Shown: piece by piece, positions 1 through 6,731 of the stretch
Layout of the letters: every line of letters starts with the position of its first letter
Numbering within the stretch: position 1 is the first letter of the stretch
NCBI GenBank assembly: GCA_027490345.1
Contig: JAIXYF010000211.1
Location: 1-12,054 of the forward strand
Reading direction: 5' to 3'
DNA length: 12,054 nucleotides
From: Novosphingobium sp.
Lineage (GTDB): Bacteria > Pseudomonadota > Alphaproteobacteria > Sphingomonadales > Sphingomonadaceae
Notes under the pieces: model-generated
The model's database searches: none
Told to the model about the DNA's origin: nothing
Seen by the model: only the letters and a program-made list of their open reading frames with translations
Made by a program: the position numbers and the translations under genes

Positions 1-474
1 ATCGCTGGCATAAGTGCGAAAGCCCAGCATGGTGCCATCGGCCAGCGCCAGCGTGCCCGAAACATCGCGGCTGCCGCGCATATGGCGCAGCGCAAGGCTC
101 TTGCCCTCGTGCGCCAGTTCTGGTGCTGCGCCAAGAATGCGCGCGGCAAGCGCAGGATCGGGCGGCCCAGGCTGAGCGTCGGGATGCGCAGACGCAGCGC
201 CTTGGGGCAGCCATTCCAGCGCGAAGCGCGGCGAGGACAGGCTGCGCGCCGCAGCGCCCCGGCGTTCGGGCGCTTCGCGCAGGATGGCACGCGAGCCCAG
301 CACGAGCGCATCACCGATCCGCGCGGCATCATCGCGCCGCACTGACGAGGTTGTCGCCGAATCAAACAGGAACGTGTTGGCCAGAAAATCGACCGCAGCA
401 ACCAGCAGCAGGATCGCCAGCAGCCGCTCGGTCAGGCCAAGGCGGCGAAATCCAAGGCGCTTCTGGCGTTTCAA
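1..474 (-). CDS. Sensor histidine kinase of a two-component system, N-terminal part only (window edge)
   Basis: This frame is open for 158 codons from a TTG at 474 down to position 1 and continues outside the window. It starts inside the stop codon of the response regulator (TTGA, with TGA at 473-471), the usual arrangement of a regulator-kinase operon. A basic N-terminus (LKRQKRLGFRRLGLTERL) is followed by a hydrophobic stretch at about residues 18-38 (LLAILLLVAAVDFLANTFLF), which looks like a first membrane segment. A mostly soluble, presumably periplasmic region rich in Ala and Arg follows. No HisKA, HATPase or HAMP motif is seen because those parts lie outside the window, so the kinase call depends on the position next to the regulator and the membrane-sensor layout. 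No ATG occurs in this frame near the start, so TTG is the best choice. Confidence 0.72.
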   Translation of the reverse strand, partial: MKRQKRLGFRRLGLTERLLAILLLVAAVDFLANTFLFDSATTSSVRRDDAARIGDALVLGSRAILREAPERRGAAARSLSSPRFALEWLPQGAASAHPDAQPGPPDPALAARILGAAPELAHEGKSLALRHMRGSRDVSGTLALADGTMLGFRTYASD

Positions 475-1196
475 CCGCGCCGCACTTCTGCCTTGAACAT
501 ATATCCCACGCCGCGCACCGTGACGATCGGCGGCTCGCCGCCACCAGCGGAAAGCTTGCGCCTGAGGCGGCTGACCAGCACATCGATGCTGCGGTCCGAG
601 CTATCGCCCAGCCGCGTGCGCGAAAGCTCGATCAGTCGTTCGCGGCCGAGCACGCGCTGGCGGTGGCCGACAAAGGTGGCGAGCAGATCGAATTCGGCGC
701 CGGTCAGATCGACCATGGCGCCGCTGGGCGAGCGCAGTTCGCGGCGCGAGAGCGACAGGGTCCAGCCATCGAAATGAACTTCGCTGGTGCGTTCATCGCT
801 GCGGCTGCCGCCCGGGCCTGCGCCATCGCCGCCGCCCCGGCGCAGCACGGCGCCGATCCGCGCGATCAGCTCACGCGCGCTATAAGGCTTGGCGAGGTAG
901 TCGTCCGCGCCGAGTTCAAGGCCGAGCACCCGGTCCTCCTCGCTGCCGCGGGCAGAGGCGAAGATAATCGGCACATCGCTTTGGCGGCGCAGCTTGCGGA
1001 ACAGCTCGATGCCGCTGGCGCCGGGCAGCATGATATCCAGCACGACGAGTTCGGCGGGCTCAGCTTCAAGCATCACCCACATTTCGGCGCCGGTGGCGGC
1101 GGTGCGCACGGCATAACCGTTTTCCCGCAAGGCGCGCGCGGTGAGCATGCGCAGCGACACATCGTCTTCAACCAGCAGGATGGAAGGGGCAGTCAT
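471..1196 (-). CDS. OmpR/PhoB-family response regulator (receiver plus winged-helix DNA-binding domain)
   Basis: The protein is a two-domain transcriptional regulator switched by phosphorylation from the kinase encoded just downstream. Numbered from the longest frame (ATG at 1208), the receiver shows the acidic pair D15-D16, phospho-acceptor D58 in VVLDIMLPG, switch residue S85 in PIIFASARG and K107 in YLAKPY. After a Gly-rich linker at about residues 122-138, a C-terminal winged-helix domain follows at about 145-243, with the family signatures LTGAEFDLL, RSIDVLVSRLRRKL and TVRGVGYMF. Length (241-245 aa) is typical. I chose the ATG at 1196 because a GGA lies seven bases upstream; the ATG at 1208 has no visible SD and would add four residues (MDSI). 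The stop overlaps the kinase start, so the two are co-transcribed. The regulon and signal cannot be read from the sequence. Confidence 0.95.
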   Translation of the reverse strand: MTAPSILLVEDDVSLRMLTARALRENGYAVRTAATGAEMWVMLEAEPAELVVLDIMLPGASGIELFRKLRRQSDVPIIFASARGSEEDRVLGLELGADDYLAKPYSARELIARIGAVLRRGGGDGAGPGGSRSDERTSEVHFDGWTLSLSRRELRSPSGAMVDLTGAEFDLLATFVGHRQRVLGRERLIELSRTRLGDSSDRSIDVLVSRLRRKLSAGGGEPPIVTVRGVGYMFKAEVRRG

Positions 1197-1208
1197 GATC
1201 GAATCCAT

Positions 1209-1507
1209 AAGAACTGGAGTGGCGCGGAAGAGGCCGCTGGCCTCAACATGGGGCGGAATTGTGACGGTTCAATCGGGAACGGCAAGAGCCTGTCTGGCGT
1301 GTGGCAACGGGGGCAGGCGGCACCTTGCAACTCCTGTGTTGAGCGTGCTGCTCCTGCGATGGTGCGCATTCATTGCTTCACAGCGTCTGCTGCATGACGA
1401 ATTGTATCTCTCCCGCATTTTGGCAGCGTCGGCTACGGGTCGTACATGCCGGGTCGAGATTGACGTGCGGCCCAAAACCCAGCATGAGCGCGTCCGGCCC
1501 ATGCGCC
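1209..1507. other. Intergenic region between the response regulator and tRNA-Val
   Basis: About 300 bases hold no convincing gene. Open frames here lack SD sequences and family-like protein features. The region should contain the promoter of the minus-strand regulator-kinase operon and that of the plus-strand tRNA. A TTGACG near 1460 is the only promoter-like element I could pick out. No strong hairpin or repeat was seen. Confidence 0.5.
1460..1488 (+). promoter_or_regulatory. Possible sigma-70 promoter of tRNA-Val
   Basis: TTGACG at 1460-1465 is a good -35 match. A 17-base spacer places CATGAG at 1483-1488 as a poor -10, and the mature tRNA begins 20 bases further on. Alphaproteobacterial promoters often have a strong TTGAC and a loose -10, but this is only a sequence guess. 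Confidence 0.35.
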
Positions 1508-1583
1508 GGGCGGTTAGCTCAGTTGGTAGAGCATCTCGTTTACACCGAGAGGGTCGGGGGTTCGAGCCCCTCACCGCCCACCA
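1508..1583 (+). tRNA. tRNA-Val, anticodon UAC
   Basis: The 76-base gene folds into a full cloverleaf. The acceptor stem GGGCGGT (1508-1514) pairs with ACCGCCC (1573-1579), followed by discriminator A and an encoded CCA (1581-1583). The D arm has TAGCTCAGTTGGTAGAGC. The anticodon stem TCTCG/CGAGA holds the loop TTTACAC, so the anticodon is TAC and decodes GUA and related valine codons. The T arm has GGGGGTTCGAGCCCC. All invariant positions look intact. No integrase or duplicated 3' end lies nearby, so there is no sign that it serves as an attachment site here. Confidence 0.97.
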
Positions 1584-1830
1584 TTCCCATCTCAGTCCCC
1601 AATTCTTGGCCTATAGGCTGCGCTTATAGCCTCGGGGCAGCATTTGCGATTGGCCCCGCCGCGCTGAGTGACGGTATTCCATCTCTTGCGGACCGGGCCC
1701 CTCTGGCAGCTGTCACCTCCCCCCCGCAGGCAGCTGCGATGTCGGACCGCATCGAGCCGACCCGGCGCAGTTCATTCCCCCAGACCCATCAGAACTGCAC
1801 CGGGCCGGCTCGAACCGAAACCCTCGGATC

Positions 1831-1836
1831 AAGGAG
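1831..1836 (+). promoter_or_regulatory. Strong Shine-Dalgarno of the DUF465-like gene
   Basis: AAGGAG sits seven bases upstream of the ATG at 1844 and is the best ribosome-binding site in the window. It fixes the start of a 59-codon gene that is otherwise hidden in a much longer open frame running back through the tRNA. Confidence 0.8.
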
Positions 1837-1843
1837 AGAGGCA

Positions 1844-2023
1844 ATGCCTGCACACGAATATCGGCTCACGCTCGTTCACCATCGGCTGGAGACGGAAATT
1901 CGCCGCGAACACATGCGTGCGGTTCCGGATAGCTGGCGGCTGATGCGGCTGAAGAAGCTGAAGCTGGCAATCAAGGACCGGCTGCACCAGTTGGCGCGGC
2001 GCGGCTCCAGCATTCTGGCGTAA
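1844..2023 (+). CDS. Small DUF465/YdcH-family protein
   Basis: The 59-residue product is small, highly charged and helical. It fits the DUF465 (YdcH-like) pattern of short proteins with an N-terminal His/Arg-rich helix, a middle Pro-Asp turn and a C-terminal Lys-rich helix. Visible matches are H4, RL at 7-8, the helix RLETEIRREH (14-23), VPD at 27-29, and LKKLKLAIKDRL at 36-47, which is close to the family core LKKxKLxLKD. The family is common in proteobacteria but has no established biochemical role; a coiled-coil or nucleic-acid-associated role would be a guess. The start is set by AAGGAG seven bases upstream. It is monocistronic, downstream of tRNA-Val and convergent with the glycosyltransferase genes. 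Confidence 0.85.
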   Translation: MPAHEYRLTLVHHRLETEIRREHMRAVPDSWRLMRLKKLKLAIKDRLHQLARRGSSILA

Positions 2024-2044
2024 ACCTTCTGGCGCAAATGGCCG

Positions 2045-2063
2045 GGGCGGCGCTCAGCCGCCC
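2045..2063. terminator. GC-rich hairpin between convergent genes
   Basis: GGGCGGC (2045-2051) and GCCGCCC (2057-2063) form a perfect 7-bp stem with a 5-base loop that contains the minus-strand stop codon (2054-2056). It lies at the convergent end of the DUF465-like gene and the second glycosyltransferase. No T-tract follows on either strand, so it is at best a weak or Rho-assisted terminator or a 3'-end stabiliser. Confidence 0.4.
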
Positions 2064-3043
2064 TGATCGGCGATGATAAGGTCTTCCGGCGGCAGCCCGG
2101 CCCGGGCGCGCCGGACGGCCATGTACAGCCCTTCTTCCAGATTGCGCGTGTAGCGGCGCGTATCGAACAGCGGGCAGGTGCGGCGTGTTTGCGCAAGCCG
2201 CGCCTTGAGCGCGCCCAGCCGCTCCGGATCGCGCGCCAGCGCCAGCGCCAGCGCTTCATAGTCTGCCGCTGTTGCAGTGACGAGTTCGGGCAGGCCGGCG
2301 GCGTGAAGCGCGCTGGCCGCCACGCGCGCGGCAAAGCCGCGCCCGGCCAGGGTCAGCACCGGCAAACCGCCCCACAGCGCATCGCTGGCCGTGGTATGGG
2401 CATTATACGTGAAGGTATCGAGAAACAGATCGGCAAGGGCGTGGCGGGCCAGGTGGACCGGATAATCCACCTTTTCGGCCATGATGAGCCGCGCCGGATC
2501 GATGCCGCGCACCGCTGCCTCGCGCCGGAAAGCGGCCTCTGCGGCGGCAACCGGACGCGAAAGCCACAGCACGCTGCCGGGCACGGCGCCCAGCAGGCGC
2601 ATCCACACATCCCATTCGGCCGCCGTGATCTTGTAGGTGTTGTTGAAGCAGCAGAATACGAAGCCGTGCTCTGGCAGGCCGAATGTGGCGCGGCGCAAGG
2701 GCTCGGGGCTGAGCGGGCGCTGATCGTCGTTGGGCTGGAAGCTGCCGGGCATGATCAGCAGGCGTTCGGCATACCAGCCGCGTTCGGCGGGCGGGATCAC
2801 ATGCCGATCTGCGACCAGATAATCGATGAACGGCGCGCCGAGTGTGCCGGGATAGCCCAGATGCGCCACTTGCACGGGCGCAAGCCGGTGCGCCAGCGCT
2901 GCCGTGCGGGTGCCGCGCGTATGACCGGTGAGATCGATGGCGATATCGATCCCATGCTGGCGTGCCAGCGCGGCCACGGCTGAATCGCTGAGCGCGGCAA
3001 TATCGATGAAGTGATCGCAGCTGGCCGCGATGCGGTCGGTCAT
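2054..3043 (-). CDS. C-terminal piece of the interrupted glycosyltransferase: GT41 catalytic remainder
   Basis: This 329-residue frame has its first ATG 15 codons after the amber stop and lies in the same frame as the N-terminal piece. It carries the family motifs LGYPGTLGAPFIDY (63-76), FNNTYKITAAEW (133-144, with K138 at the position of the UDP-phosphate-binding Lys of human OGT), PGSVLWL, and NAHTTASDALWGGLP (214-228). These match the intact paralogue closely and show no further stops or frameshifts. The ATG at 3043 has no SD directly ahead. A TAGGAGG that includes the amber codon lies 38 bases upstream and would suit a CTG at 3073 (8-base spacing). If nothing reads through or reinitiates, this segment is untranslated. 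Confidence 0.7.
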   Translation of the reverse strand: MTDRIAASCDHFIDIAALSDSAVAALARQHGIDIAIDLTGHTRGTRTAALAHRLAPVQVAHLGYPGTLGAPFIDYLVADRHVIPPAERGWYAERLLIMPGSFQPNDDQRPLSPEPLRRATFGLPEHGFVFCCFNNTYKITAAEWDVWMRLLGAVPGSVLWLSRPVAAAEAAFRREAAVRGIDPARLIMAEKVDYPVHLARHALADLFLDTFTYNAHTTASDALWGGLPVLTLAGRGFAARVAASALHAAGLPELVTATAADYEALALALARDPERLGALKARLAQTRRTCPLFDTRRYTRNLEEGLYMAVRRARAGLPPEDLIIADQGG

Positions 3044-3085
3044 CGCATCGCGCGGGGCCAGGCTGTGGGCCAGTGCGAAGACCTC

Positions 3086-4240
3086 CTAAGCGTCCCGGTC
3101 ATCCCCCGCCAGCACCCCGGCCATCAACTGGGCGACAGGATGGTTGTTGAAATCGGCGGAAAGATAGGCGATCCGCAGGCGCTTGCCCGGCGTCGCGAGA
3201 GCGGGCGCGAACGGGGCTGGCCGGACCGCGGGAAAGGTCTGCGCCACGGTGCGTTCGGCAATGCGGCGGTGGAGCGCGGGATCATCGACCAGCGCGATGA
3301 ACGACAGCGGCGAGCCAATGCGGTCCGCCGCCCCCTTTTCTGCGGGCGGATCGGGAATGGGCCCTGCGGCTGACCAATCACCGAGGCAGAGCTGGTTGAA
3401 GCGCTTCAGCCCGAGTGCACGGTGATAGTGCGGATCGGCCGCCAGCGCGCGGTCCAATGCCGCCAGTGCGCGCTCCGGTTCCGAGCGATCAAGCCACACG
3501 AGGCCGAGACCGGTCCACGCCTGCGCATCATCGGGTGCGAGCGCGAGGGCGCGTTCATAGACTGCCGTCGCGGCTTCGAGCTGCCCCAGATTGGCGAGGG
3601 CCTGCCCATGATTGGCATAGGCGGCGCGGTGCTGCGGCGAAAGCGCCGAGGCCTGCCCGAAGGCTTCGGCCGCAGCCGCCAGAAGCTGCTGATCGGCCAG
3701 CACGACGCCCAGATTGTACCAGCCCTCGGTGCAGGCCGGATCGCGGGCGACCGCGCGTTCCAGCGCCGCGCGGGCGGCTTCCGGCTCGCCCAGATGCTTG
3801 AGCGTGATGCCGTAGTTCACCAGCGCGTCGACGAAATCGCCCTGGGCGGCGAGCACGCTTTCCAGAATGGCGCGCGCTTCGTCGGCCCGGCCTTGTTCGC
3901 GCAGCACGATCGCCAGATTGTTGGCGGCATGATGATGCTGCGGGGCCCGCTGCAAGGCCGCGCGGTAGGCGGGCTCGGCAGCTTCGGGCCGGCCCTGGCG
4001 CTGGAGCGTGAGGGCAAGGTTGTAGTGCGCATCGACGTTGTCTGGCGCCAGAACCAGCGCCCGGCGAAATGCGGCTTCTGCTTCGGCCCAGGCCGCGCAT
4101 TCGGCATGGGCGGCGCCGGCGATGACCGGGATCAGAGGCTCTGACGGATAGAGCGCGCCAAGCTGCGCGGCGCGGGCGATGACATCTGCGAAGGCGCCGC
4201 GCTGGAACAGGGCGATCAACCCGGCAAGATCAGCCTGCAT
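3086..4240 (-). CDS. N-terminal piece of the interrupted glycosyltransferase: TPR array plus start of GT41 domain
   Basis: The 384-residue product ends at the amber codon. Residues about 40-275 are tandem tetratricopeptide repeats with repeated A-x-YNLA / A-x-NNLAIVL helix-A and A-x-x-x-x-RAL-x-x-x-P helix-B motifs; I count roughly six to seven. TPRs in this family bind the protein to be glycosylated. From residue 355 the catalytic fold begins (RLRIAYLSADFNNHP, H367), matching the RIRVGYISADFHDHA start in the paralogue, but it is cut about 30 residues later. Alone it could bind partners but not catalyse. The start at 4240 is supported by the 3-base gap after the upstream TGA (TGA TCC ATG), suggesting translational coupling. 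Confidence 0.85.
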   Translation of the reverse strand: MQADLAGLIALFQRGAFADVIARAAQLGALYPSEPLIPVIAGAAHAECAAWAEAEAAFRRALVLAPDNVDAHYNLALTLQRQGRPEAAEPAYRAALQRAPQHHHAANNLAIVLREQGRADEARAILESVLAAQGDFVDALVNYGITLKHLGEPEAARAALERAVARDPACTEGWYNLGVVLADQQLLAAAAEAFGQASALSPQHRAAYANHGQALANLGQLEAATAVYERALALAPDDAQAWTGLGLVWLDRSEPERALAALDRALAADPHYHRALGLKRFNQLCLGDWSAAGPIPDPPAEKGAADRIGSPLSFIALVDDPALHRRIAERTVAQTFPAVRPAPFAPALATPGKRLRIAYLSADFNNHPVAQLMAGVLAGDDRDA

Positions 4241-4243
4241 GGA

Positions 4244-6601
4244 TCAGGCCTCTGGCCCAAACCCGGCTGAGGCGGCAACTGGTTCATCCGGCACATCGAT
4301 GTCGGCTGGCGGCAGACCGGCCATGCGGCGCTGGTGGATCGCGGTGTAGGCGGCTTCGATGGCGCGGGTATGGCGCGCGCTGTCAAACAGCGGCTGCACG
4401 GTGCGGCCTGCGGCGAGGCGCGCGCGCAGATCGGCGAGGCGCGCCGGATCCTGCGCCAGCGCCAGCGCCAGCGCCTCATAAGCGGCGTCGTCGGGCGCCG
4501 CGAGTTCGGGCAGACCCATGGCGGTGACAAGGCTGGCAGCCACGCGCGCGGCAAAGCTGCGCCCCGGCATGGTCACGATCGGCAGGCCCGCCCACAGCGC
4601 ATCGCTGGCGGTGGTGTGGGCATTATAGGCGAAGCAATCGAGGAACAGATCGGCCGCGCGCAGCCGGGCCAGATGGTCCTCGTGCGCGGTCCACGGCGCA
4701 AACACCAGCCGTTCGGCGCTGATCCCGCGTGCCTCGGCCTCGCGCCGCAGGTTTTCCTCGGCCCAGTCGTTGGCCTTGAACAGCCACAGAACGCTGCCCG
4801 GCATCTGGCCCAGCAGCCGCATCCAGATATCCCATTCGCGCGGCGTGATCTTGTAGGCGTTGTTGAACGAGGCGAAGACGAAGCCGTGTTCGGGCAGGCC
4901 CAGTGCAGTGCGGGGCGGCGTGACCGGCGCAATCCGGCGCTGGTCGTCGTTGGGCTGATAGGCGCCCGGCAGGCGGATCACCTGTTCGGTGAAATGGGCG
5001 CGTTCGGCATCGGGGATCACCACGGAATCGCCGATCACATAATCGATAAACGGTGCGCCAAGCGTGCCGGGAAAGCCGAGGTAGCTGACCTGCACCGGAG
5101 CCAACCGGTGCGCGAACAGGCCGATGCGGTTATCCTGTGTGAAGCCCTTGAGATCGACCGCGATATCCAGATTGTGCGCGCGCGCCAGATCGACCACCTC
5201 CGCATCGGGCATGCCGGCCACATCGAGGAAGTGATCGACATGGGCTTTGAGCGCTTCGCGCTGGGCGCCGGTGCGGTTGAGGCCATGGCTGAACACGCTC
5301 ACTTCGAAGCGGTTGCGATCGTGGCAGCGAAACAGCCCGGCCATGAGGTGCATCGTGGCGTGATCGTGGAAATCGGCGGAAATATAGCCCACCCGGATGC
5401 GTTCGCCCGCAGCGCGCGGGCCAAACGGGGCGGGCACGATGCTGGCGTGCTGCGCAGCATAGGCCTCTGCTCGCGCGCGCTGGCGTGCCGGATCATCGTC
5501 CATCGCGATCAGGCCGCCCGAAGCGATGCCCTCACCATCCAGGCCCAGCGTGTCGGCTACCTCGGCATATTCGGCCAGCGCGCGCCAATCGCACAGCAGC
5601 ATCTGGTGGATCAGCTTTTGCCCGCGCAGCCACGGCTGCTCCGGATCGAGCCGGAGCGCTTCTTCGAACGCGGCAAGCGCATCATCGAGAGCGCCCACCT
5701 GTTGCAGCGCAAAGCCGATGTTGCTGTGCAGCGCGGCCATTTCGGGCCGTTCGCGCAAGGCCAGCGCAAAGCAATCGAGCGCGCCGCCCAGTTCGCCACG
5801 GCGATGCAGGATCAGGCCCAGATTGTTGAGCGAATCGACGCGGTGCGGATCGATGGACAGCACGCGGCGATAGGAGTCTTCGGCGGCCGCCAGATCGTTG
5901 TCGAGCAGCAGCCGGATCCAGCCGATCCTCTCGAAGAATTCCGGGCAATCGGGATCAAGCGCGGCTCCGGCGCGGGCGATGGCTTCGGCCTGCCGGTGCT
6001 GGCCTGCTTCTTCGAGCAAGGCAATCAGCCCCAGCCGCGCTTTCCTGAAGGCGGGATCGAGCGCGATGGCGCGTTCGAAAAGCGCCAACGCGGCATCCGG
6101 CCGATCGAGCGCGATCAGGCAGTGGCCCAGCTGATCGAGCGCGCGGACATTGGCCGGTTCCGCAGCGAGCAGGGCCTCCAGCGCCGCAGCGGCCTCTGCG
6201 TGGCGGCCCAGCGCGTGGAGCGAGGAAGCGCGGTAGAACGCCGCTTCGCCGTGGTTTGGCACCTGCGCCAGCACCTCGCCGAGGATCGCCACGGCGTCAT
6301 CGTGCCGGCCCAGTTCGAACAGCGCGATCCCCAGAACGAACCGCGTATCCAGCGCATCGGGCTGGGCGGCGAGCGCCTTGCGGAAGGCCGCCTCGGCGCG
6401 GGCGAAGTCCTTTTGATTGGCGTAGATCGCGCCGAGCAGGTTCTGCGCGGTGAAATCCTGCGGGAAGGCGCGGTCAAAGGCTTGCGCCTGCGCGGCAAAC
6501 ACCTCTGCGGGCTGGCTGGTGAAAGCCTGCACCAGCTCATCGATCTGCTGCTGGTTCGGCACATCGCCGCCAGAAGTCGTGCCAGGAGTGTTTGTAGTCA
6601 T
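4244..6601 (-). CDS. TPR-repeat GT41 glycosyltransferase, SPINDLY/O-GlcNAc-transferase type
   Basis: The 785-residue protein is an intact soluble glycosyltransferase of the predicted O-GlcNAc-transferase/SPINDLY class (COG3914-like). Residues about 50-325 are TPR repeats (ALAAQPDALDTRFVLGIALF, RAIALDPAFRKARLGL, RVLSIDPHRVDSLNNLGLIL). The GT41 domain spans about 400-770: RIRVGYISADFHDH (401-414), LGFPGTLGAPFIDYVIGD (508-525), FNNAYKITPREW with K584 (579-590), PGSVLWL, and NAHTTASDALWAGLPIVT (660-677), equivalent to the HTT..D.LWAG nucleotide-sugar site of OGT. No signal peptide or membrane segment is seen, so it acts in the cytoplasm. Bacterial relatives glycosylate adhesins, flagellins or cytoplasmic proteins; no target gene is visible here. 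The next gene starts three bases after its stop. The start ATG has only a weak SD. Donor sugar and substrate are unknown. Confidence 0.92.
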   Translation of the reverse strand: MTTNTPGTTSGGDVPNQQQIDELVQAFTSQPAEVFAAQAQAFDRAFPQDFTAQNLLGAIYANQKDFARAEAAFRKALAAQPDALDTRFVLGIALFELGRHDDAVAILGEVLAQVPNHGEAAFYRASSLHALGRHAEAAAALEALLAAEPANVRALDQLGHCLIALDRPDAALALFERAIALDPAFRKARLGLIALLEEAGQHRQAEAIARAGAALDPDCPEFFERIGWIRLLLDNDLAAAEDSYRRVLSIDPHRVDSLNNLGLILHRRGELGGALDCFALALRERPEMAALHSNIGFALQQVGALDDALAAFEEALRLDPEQPWLRGQKLIHQMLLCDWRALAEYAEVADTLGLDGEGIASGGLIAMDDDPARQRARAEAYAAQHASIVPAPFGPRAAGERIRVGYISADFHDHATMHLMAGLFRCHDRNRFEVSVFSHGLNRTGAQREALKAHVDHFLDVAGMPDAEVVDLARAHNLDIAVDLKGFTQDNRIGLFAHRLAPVQVSYLGFPGTLGAPFIDYVIGDSVVIPDAERAHFTEQVIRLPGAYQPNDDQRRIAPVTPPRTALGLPEHGFVFASFNNAYKITPREWDIWMRLLGQMPGSVLWLFKANDWAEENLRREAEARGISAERLVFAPWTAHEDHLARLRAADLFLDCFAYNAHTTASDALWAGLPIVTMPGRSFAARVAASLVTAMGLPELAAPDDAAYEALALALAQDPARLADLRARLAAGRTVQPLFDSARHTRAIEAAYTAIHQRRMAGLPPADIDVPDEPVAASAGFGPEA

Positions 6602-6731
6602 AGGCCCGGATGTCCGCTCGGCACGAGTTGCGTCGCGAATCCGGATGCCTTCCGGGGCCGGGTATGCGCAACACCGGGGCGAGTATGGCCCCAGCGTTGC
6701 AGAATTGTTGCGAACCAGCGGAGCGAGGCGT

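Larger units (their letters stand above)
2054..4240 (-). pseudogene. Second TPR/GT41 (SPINDLY/OGT-like) glycosyltransferase gene, interrupted by an in-frame TAG
   Basis: Read from the ATG at 4240, the same frame runs through 384 codons, a TAG at 3088-3086 (codon 385), and then 343 more sense codons to the TGA at 2056-2054. Ignoring the TAG gives a 728-position protein collinear with the intact 785-aa paralogue just upstream. The break falls inside the first Rossmann half of the GT41 domain: DRDA-stop-EVFALAHSL aligns with DRNRFEVSVFSHGL, so the TAG stands where the paralogue has Phe. No bases are missing and no frame changes, so this is a point nonsense codon rather than a frameshift. The conserved UDP-GlcNAc-site residues on both sides are kept. 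It is either a young pseudogene, a read-through or two-piece gene, or a sequencing error. The gene starts three bases after the upstream paralogue's stop. Confidence 0.8.

Noticed and set aside
123..1397. A 424-codon plus-strand open frame over the two-component genes
   Set aside because: It is antisense to a definite response regulator and kinase, and its composition is a shadow of their codons.
1508..1583. tRNA-Val as an integration site of a mobile element
   Set aside because: No integrase, no repeated tRNA 3' end and no change in gene character downstream were seen.
2231..2263. GCCAGC tandem repeat, also seen near 4453-4483
   Set aside because: It encodes the same ALALALA helix in both paralogues (YEALALALA), so it is conserved coding sequence rather than a separate repeat element.
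3043..3110. Frameshift as the cause of the split glycosyltransferase
   Set aside because: Both pieces are in the same frame and align with the paralogue without a length change, so it is a nonsense codon.
6602..6731. Short hairpins (CCGGA-TCCGG; GGGGC-GCCCC) between the lipoprotein and glycosyltransferase genes
   Set aside because: Stems are only 5 bp, no T-tract follows, and such GC-rich matches are expected by chance. Whether the gap holds a promoter or the genes are co-transcribed cannot be decided.
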